Assembly: GCF_004138165.1 (NCBI RefSeq)
Contig: NZ_RYFF01000002.1
Coordinates: forward strand, 1-64,000
DNA from: Candidatus Chloroploca sp. Khr17
GTDB taxonomy: Bacteria > Chloroflexota > Chloroflexia > Chloroflexales > Chloroflexaceae
Reading direction: 5' to 3'
DNA: 64,000 nucleotides
Part shown: positions 35,884-45,832 of the stretch, piece after piece
How the letters are laid out: each line of letters begins with the position of its first letter
Numbering within the stretch: position 1 is the stretch's first letter
The notes under the pieces: model-generated
What the model was told of the DNA's origin: nothing
Seen by the model: the letters and a program-made list of their open reading frames with translations, nothing else
Databases searched by the model: none
Position numbers and translations under genes: made by a program

Positions 35884-36977
35884 TGCTCTCATTACTCTGG
35901 TTGCTCTTCATTGGTGCCGTTGTTTTGCTCTTCCTTTCGGCTGCCGTTGCTCCCTTCGAGAGCCTTGGCTGGTGGGCCGGTTGGTTTGGTGAAAGCAAAG
36001 CGCCCCCGGTTCCCGGTCACGTCACGCCCCAGTTGGCCGATATTCCTGAAAGCAAAGAACCCCATTTTCTCGTCTATCTCTCGGGAATCGGGGCGATTGA
36101 TGCCGCCGGTATTCCCCAGGAAGAGATCGATTGGGGCAAGATGGCGATCAAACGCCTCTCCAATACGACCGTGGTTCCTGATGTCTATCCCTATTCCGTC
36201 ACCAATGCCGGTCTCACCAACGAACGCGCCTTTGCTCGTATGTGGGGGTATCTCGAAAAGCGCCGTTTGAAAAATCCGTATGACTTGCTGCAATTCCTTA
36301 TTAACATTCGCAATATGTTCCAGGTGGCAATTTCGGCGGATCGCCGCTATGGGCCGATCTATAACCTGGGGGTTGCCAATGAAATTGTTGAGGCGCTGCA
36401 GTTGCGTGGCTATCGCATTGGCAGTGGCAAGCCCGTGACGATTATTGGTTTCTCGGGTGGGGCGCAGATTGCGATTGGTGCCGCAACGTTTCTCAAGCCG
36501 TTGCTCCGCCAGGCTCCCATCCGTGTTATCTCCATTGGTGGGGTGATGAGTGATGATCTCGGTATTAAAAATCTGACCAAACTCTACCATCTCTGGGGTG
36601 ACGATGATCCTCTCCACGGGCTCGGCGAGAAACTCTATGCCGGGCGCTGGAAGTGGTTTTCGCAGAGCGTCTGGAACCAGGCGCTCTACAATGGGGTCAT
36701 CGAGTTTGTCCCGATGGGCAAGATGCATCACAATGGTGCAACCAACTATTTTTCGTGGGTGGCGTTTACCCCCGATGGGCGCTCACACGCAATCGCAACC
36801 ATTGATACGATCGGTGATCTGCTGGTGCGCGAGCATCTGATTGATGCAACTGATCTCGCTGCCGCCCGTGAGTCAACTGATGCCGAGGCTCGTGTCTATG
36901 CCGATGCCCGTGTGGCTGAGATTGCCGAAGCCAGGGCTGAACGCGAGGCGAAAAAGAAGAAGCAAAAGGTGGCCTAA
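35883..36977 (+). CDS. membrane-anchored alpha/beta hydrolase-like protein
   Basis: 364 aa. One N-terminal membrane helix (residues ~3-20), then a soluble domain. The nucleophile-elbow motif GFSGGA with a preceding hydrophobic strand VTIIGF suggests an alpha/beta-hydrolase fold; candidates for acid and His lie in LWGDDDPLHG and GKMHHNGA. The C-terminus is a charged helix rich in Ala, Glu, Arg and Lys. A perfect AGGAGGT lies before the ATG. The substrate is unknown; lipid or peptide ester hydrolysis are possible. It abuts the 587-aa gene with no gap. Confidence 0.65.
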   Translation: MLSLLWLLFIGAVVLLFLSAAVAPFESLGWWAGWFGESKAPPVPGHVTPQLADIPESKEPHFLVYLSGIGAIDAAGIPQEEIDWGKMAIKRLSNTTVVPDVYPYSVTNAGLTNERAFARMWGYLEKRRLKNPYDLLQFLINIRNMFQVAISADRRYGPIYNLGVANEIVEALQLRGYRIGSGKPVTIIGFSGGAQIAIGAATFLKPLLRQAPIRVISIGGVMSDDLGIKNLTKLYHLWGDDDPLHGLGEKLYAGRWKWFSQSVWNQALYNGVIEFVPMGKMHHNGATNYFSWVAFTPDGRSHAIATIDTIGDLLVREHLIDATDLAAARESTDAEARVYADARVAEIAEARAEREAKKKKQKVA

Positions 36978-38741
36978 ATGACGACCGTCAGCAATTATCA
37001 GCGCTATCAAGCCGCTGCCTTCAATCAACCCGCCTTCTATCCGCTTCAGCAGGTGCCCGATCCTACCCGCTACCAACCGCTTGGTGCCTGGCTCGGCCGC
37101 TTGAGCTTGCCTTCACTCGCTGAACGTGAATTGGTGCTTGGTTGCTGGATCGAACTCGAACACGTGCCCGCAACCGATCAGGATCTCCTTGGTGCTAGGG
37201 TGCGCCTGCGCTGGCTCCCGAACCTGACGCTCAATGCGCGTTTCTGGGGGGCCACCCGCAGTGTCCATATGAGCGAAGATTCGCTCAAGGCGATCGCGGC
37301 GGGTACGGTGCTTGCCGAACGGGTCAATGGCTGGGAGTATGTCAATCCACTTGAGTCGCTCGCCGGGGCGCATCCGCTTGATGATCTCACGGTGCGCCTT
37401 GAAGATGAGGTGACGGTCGAACGCCAACCCGCCGATGGCGGCCCGCCAATCATCTTTGTGACGACCGAACCAGTCCAGATTACCGGTCGCTTCTATGCGC
37501 TGGTACAGTTTCTTGGGCCTTCAGGTGACGGTGATGCCTATCGTGTGCGCCACTATGCGTCGGCGACCAGTGACTTCACTGGCCCCGAAGAATTGGTGCG
37601 CATGCCCGAGGTTGTGCCCGATAGCTTCGGTGTGTCCAATAGCACCGCCTCTGGCATCGAGCACTCGCCCCTCAATGCGCAAGGCTGGTATATCTATGGT
37701 GCCCAGGATGCCGAAGGCAATTTTGTCGTGCGTGCCCTGGCCCCTCGCTTGATGCTACGCCTCGAACCCCAGAGTTACGCTGATCGCACCTCTGAGTGTA
37801 TGGAGTATTTGAAGCCTAAACAGTGGAAGCAAGCCGCTGTCAAAGGCCAGGCGACCACCGTATTGCTTGCTGGTGACGGCATTACCCCGCATGCGGCACG
37901 TGATGCGTGGCGAGCCGGGGATCGTGCCTTGCTGGTTCATCTCTTTGGTGGCATTGGTGGCGAAAAACGTGAACCTGCCGCTCGTACTCCACTCTATTGG
38001 GGCCATTTTGCGTTTGGCTGCGCTACCGTCATCCATGAACCGCTTGCTGATGAGTTAAGCTTTGATCTTGTTTATCATCAGGTGTATGCCCATAATGTTG
38101 ATGGCCTGACCGCTGGCTCGATGCACTATAGCCGGTATAGTGGTGACCGCCAGTATGGTTGGTCGGGGGTTCGTCCGATCCAGGATGTGCTGATCAAACA
38201 TCCTGCGGTGACAGATGCATTCCAACTGGGTGGCCAGCCGCTTGCCGCGCTCGATTTGATCTTGCGCCAGCTTGAAGTAATGATGGCGCGCTATCGTATC
38301 GCCGATGGACGTGGTGGTACCAGTGTCGGGGCGGCCAATAATTGTGCCCAGGATTCAGCCCAGGCGCTCTATGCGGCCATTCGCAATGCAGGTCGCCTCT
38401 TGCGTGATCGGCCTGATCTCCAGGAGGCCCTTGCCAATACTCCCGAAAATGCCCGTCGCCTCGAGACGCTCTTGTCAATCGGCAGCGATGTGCGCGAAGT
38501 CCTCACACCCTGGGGTGCCCGCGAGGATTGGGAATACGACCTGCCTATCCTTGGCAGCGGTGGCACACCACTCAAAAGCCTTGGCAAAGCCGTACGCAGT
38601 TGGCGCACTGTCCTGCCGCCCGTCATTGCCCGTGCCCTGATCGAGGTCTTTCTCAAACGCGGTGCCTCGGCCTGGGTCTTGCGCAGCAGCCAGATCGGCG
38701 GTCACGACCCGACGATCGAGCCAATTGTCCCGAACGTGTAG
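36978..38741 (+). CDS. uncharacterised 587-aa protein, possible cysteine hydrolase
   Basis: Soluble protein of 587 aa without signal peptide. The first 350 residues are beta-rich and unfamiliar. The later part carries GAANNCAQDSAQAL, a Cys at the start of a helix as in papain-fold (NlpC/P60-like) hydrolases, and an upstream His in LVYHQVYAHNVDG. That is a suggestive but unproven Cys/His pair. The gene follows the hydrolase-like gene directly (TAA then ATG) and ends at a strong bidirectional terminator. I do not recognise the family. Confidence 0.6.
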   Translation: MTTVSNYQRYQAAAFNQPAFYPLQQVPDPTRYQPLGAWLGRLSLPSLAERELVLGCWIELEHVPATDQDLLGARVRLRWLPNLTLNARFWGATRSVHMSEDSLKAIAAGTVLAERVNGWEYVNPLESLAGAHPLDDLTVRLEDEVTVERQPADGGPPIIFVTTEPVQITGRFYALVQFLGPSGDGDAYRVRHYASATSDFTGPEELVRMPEVVPDSFGVSNSTASGIEHSPLNAQGWYIYGAQDAEGNFVVRALAPRLMLRLEPQSYADRTSECMEYLKPKQWKQAAVKGQATTVLLAGDGITPHAARDAWRAGDRALLVHLFGGIGGEKREPAARTPLYWGHFAFGCATVIHEPLADELSFDLVYHQVYAHNVDGLTAGSMHYSRYSGDRQYGWSGVRPIQDVLIKHPAVTDAFQLGGQPLAALDLILRQLEVMMARYRIADGRGGTSVGAANNCAQDSAQALYAAIRNAGRLLRDRPDLQEALANTPENARRLETLLSIGSDVREVLTPWGAREDWEYDLPILGSGGTPLKSLGKAVRSWRTVLPPVIARALIEVFLKRGASAWVLRSSQIGGHDPTIEPIVPNV

Positions 38742-38743
38742 CG

Positions 38744-38799
38744 TGTTGTCCGCACGAAAAAGCCAGCATCGCGATGCTGGCTTTTTCGTGCGGACAACA
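38744..38799. terminator. bidirectional terminator, perfect 28-bp arms
   Basis: Fully palindromic 56-bp sequence: TGTTGTCCGCACG, AAAAAGCCAGCATCG, then the exact complement. It lies between convergent genes, two bases after one stop and seven before the other, with A5/T5 runs inside the arms. Confidence 0.85.
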
Positions 38800-38806
38800 A
38801 TTGATC

Positions 38807-41008
38807 TCAGGTTGCCGGTTGGGCTGGCGCAACGGGCTTGCCACGTCGTTTCACATCATAGTACTGCCAGATCCAGACCCCACTAAAGATCGCGATACCC
38901 AGCAGATCAGTGCCTAGACTCGGCCAGAAGCAGAGGAAAGCCCCAAAGGCGGCGATGATCCACTCCCACCACGTTGTTTGCCGTACCAAATAGAACATCG
39001 AAACCGCCGAGAACGCAATCGTGCCAATAAAGCCTGAGAAGAAAGCGAGGCCCACCTCACCCCACATGACTTCTTGTAGCGGCTGACCGGTATGCCCAAT
39101 CAGCAAAATTGCCGGGCTGAAGGCAAAGAGGAACGGCATCACATAGAGCAACTTCGCAAACTTAAAGGCCGTCCATCCTGTCTTCCAGGGGTCAGCCCCG
39201 GCAATGGCGGCCCCGGCATAAGCAGCCACACAGACCGGGGGCGTAATGTTGCTATCCTGGCTGAACCAGTAGACAATCATATGCGCCGCGATCAAAGCTA
39301 CCCCGAGTTCGGTGAGGGCGGGCACCATGATTACTGCGGTGATCAGGTAGGCTGCTGTCACCGGGACACCCATGCCAAGCACGAGTGAGGCCAGGCCAAT
39401 TAATATGATTGCTAGCACAACATTGCCACCCGCCAAGTCGGTCAGAATCTTGGCAAAACGCCCGCCAATGCCGGTTGCATAGATGGTGCCAACGATCATT
39501 CCGATCACGCCCACCGTTGCTCCAATCACCAGTGTATCGCGTACACCCTCTTCCATTGCCTCAATCACACTGCGCCCTACGCGCAAGGTACTGCGCCCAA
39601 AGGCTTGCAGTTTGCTGCCGCCCAGCACGAGCGGATTCTTGAAATCGGCAGCATTATCAGGCATCGTATACATCAGGATGACACACGACAGGATTGACCA
39701 GAAGGCTGAGTAACCAGCGGAAAAGCCGGTCATCATCAACGCCACAAGCACCAGCAGTGGCACCGACATATACCACTCTTTACGAATGATGTCGATAGCC
39801 TTCACACCGGTCTCAATCCCGCGCAGGTTGTGTTTCTTTGCCTCAAAGTGAACCATTGTTAGCACCGAGAGAAAGTAGAGGATCGCGGGAAAGATCGAAA
39901 TCACCACAATGGTTGGATAGGGAACTGCGGTCAATTCGGCCATCAAAAATGCACCAGCACCCATGACCGGGGGCATAAAGGCACCACCGATCGAGGCCGA
40001 GGGTTCAATGGCCCCTGCAACGTGTGGGCGAAAGCCAGAGCGCTTCATCAACGGAATCGTGAAAGCGCCGGTACTGACGGTATTGGCAATCGCACTGCCT
40101 GAAATTGAACCAAAAAGCGCTGATGAAATGACCGCGACCTTGGCTGGCCCCCCCGTTGATCGTCCTGCCAGGGCAAGAGGAAGATCAATAAAAAAGCGGC
40201 TTGCGCCTGATTTGCGAAGGAAGGCCCCAAAGAAGATGAAGAGGATAACGTACGAGACGAGCACGTTGGCCATGATGCCAAAGACGCCTTCCTGGTCAAA
40301 GAAGAGCGTGGTTGCCGCGCGTTCGGCTGAGCGTCCGCGGTGCGCAAAGGTGCTTAAAATGGGGACATCATAGAGCACACTGCCAAAGCGCAGATAGAGA
40401 ATGAACATACCACCGATAATAGTCATTGACCAGCCAAGCACACGGCGGGCAATCTCAAGCGAAATCAGCAACCCGATTGAGCCAACAATATAGTCGTTAT
40501 AGTTGTAAGCCCCTGCCCGAAATTGAAGATCCTTGAAATTGAGAATGTAATAGCCAACGACACCAACAGTCAAGGCCATCAAGATGAGATCAATCAAGCT
40601 TGGCCCCGAAGGTGGCGCAAGCACCATCCGCAGCCAACCTGGCAGTCGCTCAAGGATGTTCTCCATCCATGGACGTACTTTGCTTTTGCGGGGAATGGCC
40701 GGATAGAGTAGCAGAATCAAGATGTAGGTTAACATCACATACAAGCCGCGCTGCCACTGTACCGGGGCCGGTAGCGTTCCCGCAGTATAAATATAAAAAC
40801 CAGCCATTCCAACCGAGATGACCGAAACAACCATTGCCCAGAAGCGATTGAGTTGACGGGTAGCTGGCTCCTCTTTCTCGACAATTGCACGTAGCTTTTC
40901 GTCTTGAATCGCATCCTCAGCACCCGGAGTGCTCAAGGCAGCCAGAATTGCCTGTGGGTCTTCTTCGGGTTTTTTCTTTTCCGGTTCGGGGGCGGACTGT
41001 CCTGCCAT
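38807..41008 (-). CDS. TRAP transporter fused permease (4TM-12TM), TAXI type
   Basis: 733 aa membrane protein combining the small (DctQ-like) and large (DctM-like) permease functions in one chain, as in TAXI-TRAP systems. About 16-18 helices; typical segments are FGSISGSAIANTVSTGAFTI, GAIEPSASIGGAFMPPVMGA and GMGVPVTAAYLITAV. The cytoplasmic N-terminus is charged (EPEKKKPEEDP). Start at the ATG at 41008 with GAGGAGGAG upstream; a GTG one codon earlier is too close to it. It lies 98 bases downstream of its binding protein. Sodium- or proton-driven uptake of an organic acid is known for the class; substrate not determinable. Confidence 0.9.
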   Translation of the reverse strand: MAGQSAPEPEKKKPEEDPQAILAALSTPGAEDAIQDEKLRAIVEKEEPATRQLNRFWAMVVSVISVGMAGFYIYTAGTLPAPVQWQRGLYVMLTYILILLLYPAIPRKSKVRPWMENILERLPGWLRMVLAPPSGPSLIDLILMALTVGVVGYYILNFKDLQFRAGAYNYNDYIVGSIGLLISLEIARRVLGWSMTIIGGMFILYLRFGSVLYDVPILSTFAHRGRSAERAATTLFFDQEGVFGIMANVLVSYVILFIFFGAFLRKSGASRFFIDLPLALAGRSTGGPAKVAVISSALFGSISGSAIANTVSTGAFTIPLMKRSGFRPHVAGAIEPSASIGGAFMPPVMGAGAFLMAELTAVPYPTIVVISIFPAILYFLSVLTMVHFEAKKHNLRGIETGVKAIDIIRKEWYMSVPLLVLVALMMTGFSAGYSAFWSILSCVILMYTMPDNAADFKNPLVLGGSKLQAFGRSTLRVGRSVIEAMEEGVRDTLVIGATVGVIGMIVGTIYATGIGGRFAKILTDLAGGNVVLAIILIGLASLVLGMGVPVTAAYLITAVIMVPALTELGVALIAAHMIVYWFSQDSNITPPVCVAAYAGAAIAGADPWKTGWTAFKFAKLLYVMPFLFAFSPAILLIGHTGQPLQEVMWGEVGLAFFSGFIGTIAFSAVSMFYLVRQTTWWEWIIAAFGAFLCFWPSLGTDLLGIAIFSGVWIWQYYDVKRRGKPVAPAQPAT

Positions 41009-41041
41009 CACTCCTCCTCATCGAGTTGGCCGTTAGATTGC

Positions 41042-41084
41042 GCAATGGTGCTATCCACAACGATTTCGTGGATAACACCATTGC
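41042..41084. repeat. hairpin between TRAP binding protein and permease
   Basis: GCAATGGTGCTATCCAC and its near-complement (one mismatch) around a short loop, in the gap between the two transporter genes. Such structures often protect the upstream, more abundant binding-protein message. Confidence 0.6.
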
Positions 41085-41106
41085 TGCGTTTAAGCAAAGA
41101 TACCTG

Positions 41107-42243
41107 TTACTTCAACTCATCCGGAATGGTAACGCCCTGCTCTTCCCAGAAGCGTACTGCTCCGGGATGCAACCGACTCCCGATGCCGGTAATGCCATTT
41201 TCGAGGGCGACCTCACTGGCCGATGGGTGGGCGGCCCGCAGGCGGCTCATCCCTTCATCACCGAACACCGTCTTGAGTGCATTGTAGACCACGTCTTCGG
41301 GGACATCGACATTAGCTACCCAGAGGGCTGTATCCTGGAAGCTCGGCACATCCTCATCAACCCCACTGTACGCCCCGCCAAGCAGATTGCGCGCCGAGTA
41401 GAAGGGGTAGGCCTCAAAGAAGCCGCCCTCAACGCCAGGATTGTAGACATCAATCAGGCGAATGTCGGTGACCGTGGTTGCCTCAGTTACTGAAGCATTG
41501 GGGAAGCCGGCCAGGATCCAGAAACCATCAAGCTGACCATCGCCCATCGCCGAAGCAGCCTGCGAATAGCCGAGGTATTCAACCTGGATCTGATCAATCA
41601 GCCCCATCTGGGTAAAGTAGCGCTCGGCGGAAAGCGCCGCACCCGAGCCAGCGTTGCCCAGCGCAATGCGCTTGCCCGGCAGATCAGCCACACTCTGAAT
41701 GCCACTGGCTTCAGAGACGACCAGGTGGATCACACCACCATACAGCGGGGCCACCGCCAGCACATTGGTATACTGGGTCGGATCCTGGGGCAGTTCACCG
41801 GCAGCACCCAGCGCCACGTCGCCTGCATAGACGATGCCAAACTGGAAGTCACCCGAATTGGTGCTACGCAAATTCTCAGCCGAACCACCTGTACCCTCTG
41901 CCGTGATCTCTAGATTAGGATCGGCATCGGCTACAATGATCGCCAGCGTATCTGCATATACCTGGAAGACACCACCGACTGGCCCACCACCAAACGAAAG
42001 CCGCAACTGCTCTGCTGCGGGGGCTTCGGTTGCTGCTGCGGGGGCTTCGGTTGCTGCTGCGGGGGCTTCGGTTGCTGCTGCGGGGGCTTCGGTTGCTGCT
42101 GCTACGGGAGCATCTGTTGCTGCTGGAGCCGGTGCCTCAGTTGGCGTTGCCGCTGGTGCTGCGCCACATGCGGCCAGAACTAGGGCCATAACCATCATCA
42201 AAACGACTACCATCAACTCACGTGGCGAACGAAAGCTTCTCAT
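41107..42243 (-). CDS. TAXI-family TRAP solute-binding lipoprotein
   Basis: 378 aa. Signal peptide with lipobox LAAC (Cys at about residue 26), then a low-complexity Ala/Pro/Thr/Glu linker (~residues 27-78) containing a 7-residue repeat, then the binding domain starting LRLSFGGGPVGGVFQVYADT. TAXI features include NLRSTNSGDFQFGIVYAGDV and LPGKRIALGNAGSGAALSAE. AGGAGG lies eight bases upstream of the ATG. It captures the substrate outside the membrane for the permease that follows. Confidence 0.92.
   Translation of the reverse strand: MRSFRSPRELMVVVLMMVMALVLAACGAAPAATPTEAPAPAATDAPVAAATEAPAAATEAPAAATEAPAAATEAPAAEQLRLSFGGGPVGGVFQVYADTLAIIVADADPNLEITAEGTGGSAENLRSTNSGDFQFGIVYAGDVALGAAGELPQDPTQYTNVLAVAPLYGGVIHLVVSEASGIQSVADLPGKRIALGNAGSGAALSAERYFTQMGLIDQIQVEYLGYSQAASAMGDGQLDGFWILAGFPNASVTEATTVTDIRLIDVYNPGVEGGFFEAYPFYSARNLLGGAYSGVDEDVPSFQDTALWVANVDVPEDVVYNALKTVFGDEGMSRLRAAHPSASEVALENGITGIGSRLHPGAVRFWEEQGVTIPDELK
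42005..42100. repeat. 21-bp tandem repeat in lipoprotein linker
   Basis: Four tandem copies of GCTGCTGCGGGGGCTTCGGT plus one base encode the 7-residue unit ATEAPAA in the surface linker of the binding lipoprotein. The copies are identical in DNA, indicating recent expansion and likely length variation between strains. Confidence 0.9.
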
Positions 42244-42469
42244 CTACACTACCTCCTTGTCAAATTCCTACGACCGCGTCACTGCGATAACTAGTTGGGC
42301 CGGTCTGAGCGCGAATCGATCAGACCCGATGAGAAAGATCTATGCTTGGGGAGGCTTCTGCATTATTATGTGAGAGACTCTGCGTGTGTGCGGAGTATAA
42401 CCCGCATCAAGTTCGCTTGTCAAGCGATGACATAACGTTGGGTGCTCGCTGGAGGTGTCAGCCCTCCCA

Positions 42470-42536
42470 AGATTCTTGCTTGGACTGGCGAAAACGACTA
42501 GCTTCGCTCGCCGTTTCCGCCAGCCCAAGCAAGATT
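42470..42536. repeat. imperfect long inverted repeat
   Basis: Arms around AGATTCTTGCTTGGACTGGC pair with the downstream sequence ending CCAGCCCAAGCAAGATT with several mismatches; the apex AGC-TTC-GCT matches the apex of the other hairpins. This looks like a decayed copy of the same class of palindrome. Confidence 0.65.
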
Positions 42537-42572
42537 TGCCGGGCGTTAGCCCAAGCCATATAATTCCTCTCA

Positions 42573-42602
42573 TTGACATGTCTTGTGCCGATGTGCTATA
42601 AC
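42573..42602 (+). promoter_or_regulatory. sigma-70 promoter upstream of acyl-CoA dehydrogenase
   Basis: TTGACA (42573-42578), 18-base spacer, TATAAC (42597-42602): a full-consensus -35 and a good -10. The leader to the ATG at 42735 is about 125 bases. Confidence 0.7.
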
Positions 42603-42607
42603 ATGTA

Positions 42608-42622
42608 TAACGCATTGCGTTA
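42608..42622. promoter_or_regulatory. candidate operator palindrome
   Basis: TAACGCA-T-TGCGTTA, a perfect 15-base palindrome at the expected transcription start, with flanking ACAT and ATGT partly extending the symmetry. Position and symmetry suit a dimeric repressor site. The regulator is unknown. Confidence 0.5.
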
Positions 42623-42734
42623 AATGTTTATCGATGCGTGATCGGCGCCTCCCAAGTTTATGGCAGAGCGACGATGATCCGTCGACCGACGACAGTGTTG
42701 TCGCCGGCGGCACGCTATCTATCGGAGGAGATCT

Positions 42735-44042
42735 ATGGCTCCCGTCACGCTACCCTTTGCTGGTCTCTCTCGTCTGTTTCAACAGGTGAAATTCCCTGGT
42801 GGAGTCAGTCCGCAGGAGATCGGCCTGCTGCTCAAGAGCATTACGAGCAAACGTCGTCCAAAACATCTGCCGTCGGTCAATGGTGACTTCTACGATATTC
42901 TTGATGTGTTGTCCGATGAAGAACGTGCGATCCAGTTGGCAATCCGTACGTATATGGAGGAGCGCGTTCGCCCGGTGATTGCTTCCTATTGGGAACGTGG
43001 TGACTTTCCACACGAACTCGTGCCTTCGTTTGCCGCGATGATCCAGAGTACGTTTGGCTCACGCCCCTATTCGCTTGATGCCCTTGGCCCTGTCTTGACA
43101 GGCATTGCTGCAATGGAACTCGCACGGGTCGATCCTTCGATGTACACCTTCTGGGGTGTCCATTGGGGCCTCTCGATGGGCTCGATCTTCATGTTTGGCT
43201 CGGATGAGCAAAAACAGCGCTGGCTGCCCGCGATGGAACGCTTTGAAAAGATTGGTACTTGGTCGCTCACCGAGCCCGAGGTTGGCTCGGCGACGGCTGC
43301 TGGCCTGTTGACGACGGCCCGCCGTGAAGATGATGTCTGGATTATCAATGGTGCCAAAAAGTGGTGCGGCAATGCGCCAATTGCTGATCTGAATGTGGTC
43401 TTTGCCCGTGATGTGGCTGATAATCAGGTCAAGGGCTTTGTGGTCGAACGTGGCATGCCCGGCTACCATGTCGAGAAGCTTGAAGGCAAAATTGCCCTGC
43501 GCGTGGTGCAGAATGCGAATATTCAGCTCCAGAATGTGCGCGTTCCCGAGGCCAACCGGCTCCCCGGGGTCACTGCGTTCCGCGATGTCGCCCGCCAGTT
43601 GGCGATGGCTCGCGCTATTGTCGCTTGGGCAATGACTGGCACGGCGATGGGTGCGTATGAACATACCCTCGCCTATGCCAATGAGCGCATTCAGTTTGGT
43701 CGCCCGATCACCGGGTTCCAACTCGTGCAGAGCGGTCTCGTGTCAATGCTCGGCAACCTTACCGCGATGCAGGCGCTCTGTCTGCGCCTCAGTCAGCTCG
43801 CCGCCCGCGATGGCAAGCTCAGCCACGAACGGGCCTCGCTCGCCAAGGCCTTTTGTGGCGAAAAGATGCGCGAAGTGGTCGCCACTGGTCGGGGCCTGCT
43901 CGGTGGCAATGGCATTCTGCTTGAACACGATGTCGCCCGCTATTTCGCCGACGCCGAGGCGCTCTATTCCTACGAGGGTACCCACGAAATGAATACCCTC
44001 ATCGTTGGTCGGGCTATTACCGGTATGAGTGCCTTTATTTAG
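42735..44042 (+). CDS. acyl-CoA dehydrogenase, glutaryl-CoA dehydrogenase-like
   Basis: 435 aa. FAD-dependent acyl-CoA dehydrogenase with WSLTEPEVGSATAAGLLTTA, WIINGAKKWCGNA and, near the C-terminus, YEGTHEMNTLIVGRAITGMS. The last motif, with catalytic Glu in YEGTH, is that of glutaryl-CoA dehydrogenases. An N-terminal ~50 residues are extra to the family. GGAGGAG precedes the ATG by four bases. It is a single-gene unit with its own promoter and a hairpin after it. Whether it decarboxylates glutaryl-CoA or acts on another acyl-CoA is not settled by sequence. Confidence 0.85.
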   Translation: MAPVTLPFAGLSRLFQQVKFPGGVSPQEIGLLLKSITSKRRPKHLPSVNGDFYDILDVLSDEERAIQLAIRTYMEERVRPVIASYWERGDFPHELVPSFAAMIQSTFGSRPYSLDALGPVLTGIAAMELARVDPSMYTFWGVHWGLSMGSIFMFGSDEQKQRWLPAMERFEKIGTWSLTEPEVGSATAAGLLTTARREDDVWIINGAKKWCGNAPIADLNVVFARDVADNQVKGFVVERGMPGYHVEKLEGKIALRVVQNANIQLQNVRVPEANRLPGVTAFRDVARQLAMARAIVAWAMTGTAMGAYEHTLAYANERIQFGRPITGFQLVQSGLVSMLGNLTAMQALCLRLSQLAARDGKLSHERASLAKAFCGEKMREVVATGRGLLGGNGILLEHDVARYFADAEALYSYEGTHEMNTLIVGRAITGMSAFI

Positions 44043-44063
44043 GCGCGTAGTCCCTTTGCTCTG

Positions 44064-44107
44064 TTTGGGGTAGCGTGGCGCTCGCTCGACCACCACGCTA
44101 CCCCAAA
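44064..44107 (+). terminator. hairpin after acyl-CoA dehydrogenase
   Basis: TTTGGGGTAGCGTGG, an 11-14 base loop and the complement CCACGCTACCCCAAA, 22 bases after the stop codon. An A-run follows on the plus strand; as read leftward it gives T6. Confidence 0.6.
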
Positions 44108-44117
44108 AAATTCCCTC

Positions 44118-44146
44118 TTGACAATCTCGCGTCAAACTGTTATATT
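44118..44146 (+). promoter_or_regulatory. promoter of the SAM riboswitch / metYX transcript
   Basis: TTGACA (44118-44123), exact 17-base spacer, TATATT (44141-44146). Consensus -35 and near-consensus -10; the riboswitch begins about 30 bases later. Confidence 0.85.
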
Positions 44147-44178
44147 TGAACCCAGCACACGAACAACTAGACGCGCGG

Positions 44179-44342
44179 CTCATCCAGAGCGGTGGAGGGA
44201 ACGGCCCTATGAAACCGCGGCAACCACCTGGAAGTCTGATGCTTTGTAGACGCTCGCTTGCATAGAGCAGGTAGCGTATGATCTGCAAAGCGTTTTGCCC
44301 AGGCTCGGTGCCAATTCCGACAGAAAACATCTGGAAGATGAG
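44179..44342 (+). ncRNA. SAM-I (S-box) riboswitch
   Basis: Cis-acting RNA that binds S-adenosylmethionine. Conserved S-box blocks occur in order: CTCATCCAGAGCGGTGGAGG, then GGCCCTATGAAACCGCGGCA, a variable P3/P4 region, GGTGCCAATTCCGACAGAAA, and the closing CTGGAAGATGAG that pairs with the first block (P1). A promoter lies just upstream and an intrinsic terminator downstream, followed by two methionine genes. This implies transcription termination when SAM is plentiful. Confidence 0.95.
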
Positions 44343-44370
44343 CGGCACGCTGCGCCGATCTTCTACCTGA

Positions 44371-45744
<1,374 letters not shown>

Positions 45745-45752
45745 GTGTGATT

Positions 45753-45791
45753 GGGGGAACCAGTGGCGACCGAAGGGCCACTGGTTCCCCC
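45753..45791. repeat. hairpin within the metYX operon
   Basis: GGGGGAACCAGTGGC, nine-base loop, then GCCACTGGTTCCCCC: perfect 15-bp arms in the 88-base gap between metY and metX. No T-tract. It may tune metX expression or protect the metY message. Confidence 0.7.
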
Positions 45792-45832
45792 GCCAAGCAA
45801 GTAGTGTAAGCCAGTATCCTTGAGGTGTCTCT

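Larger units (their letters stand above)
42244..42734. other. divergent intergenic region
   Basis: 491 bases between the TRAP binding protein and an acyl-CoA dehydrogenase. It holds an imperfect long hairpin (about 42470-42536), a good promoter at 42573-42602 and a symmetrical site at 42608-42622. Small frames here show no ribosome site or family match. Confidence 0.7.

Noticed and set aside
42342-42563. 73-aa frame in the TRAP/acyl-CoA dehydrogenase gap
   Set aside because: Runs through an inverted repeat, has no ribosome site and no recognisable sequence.
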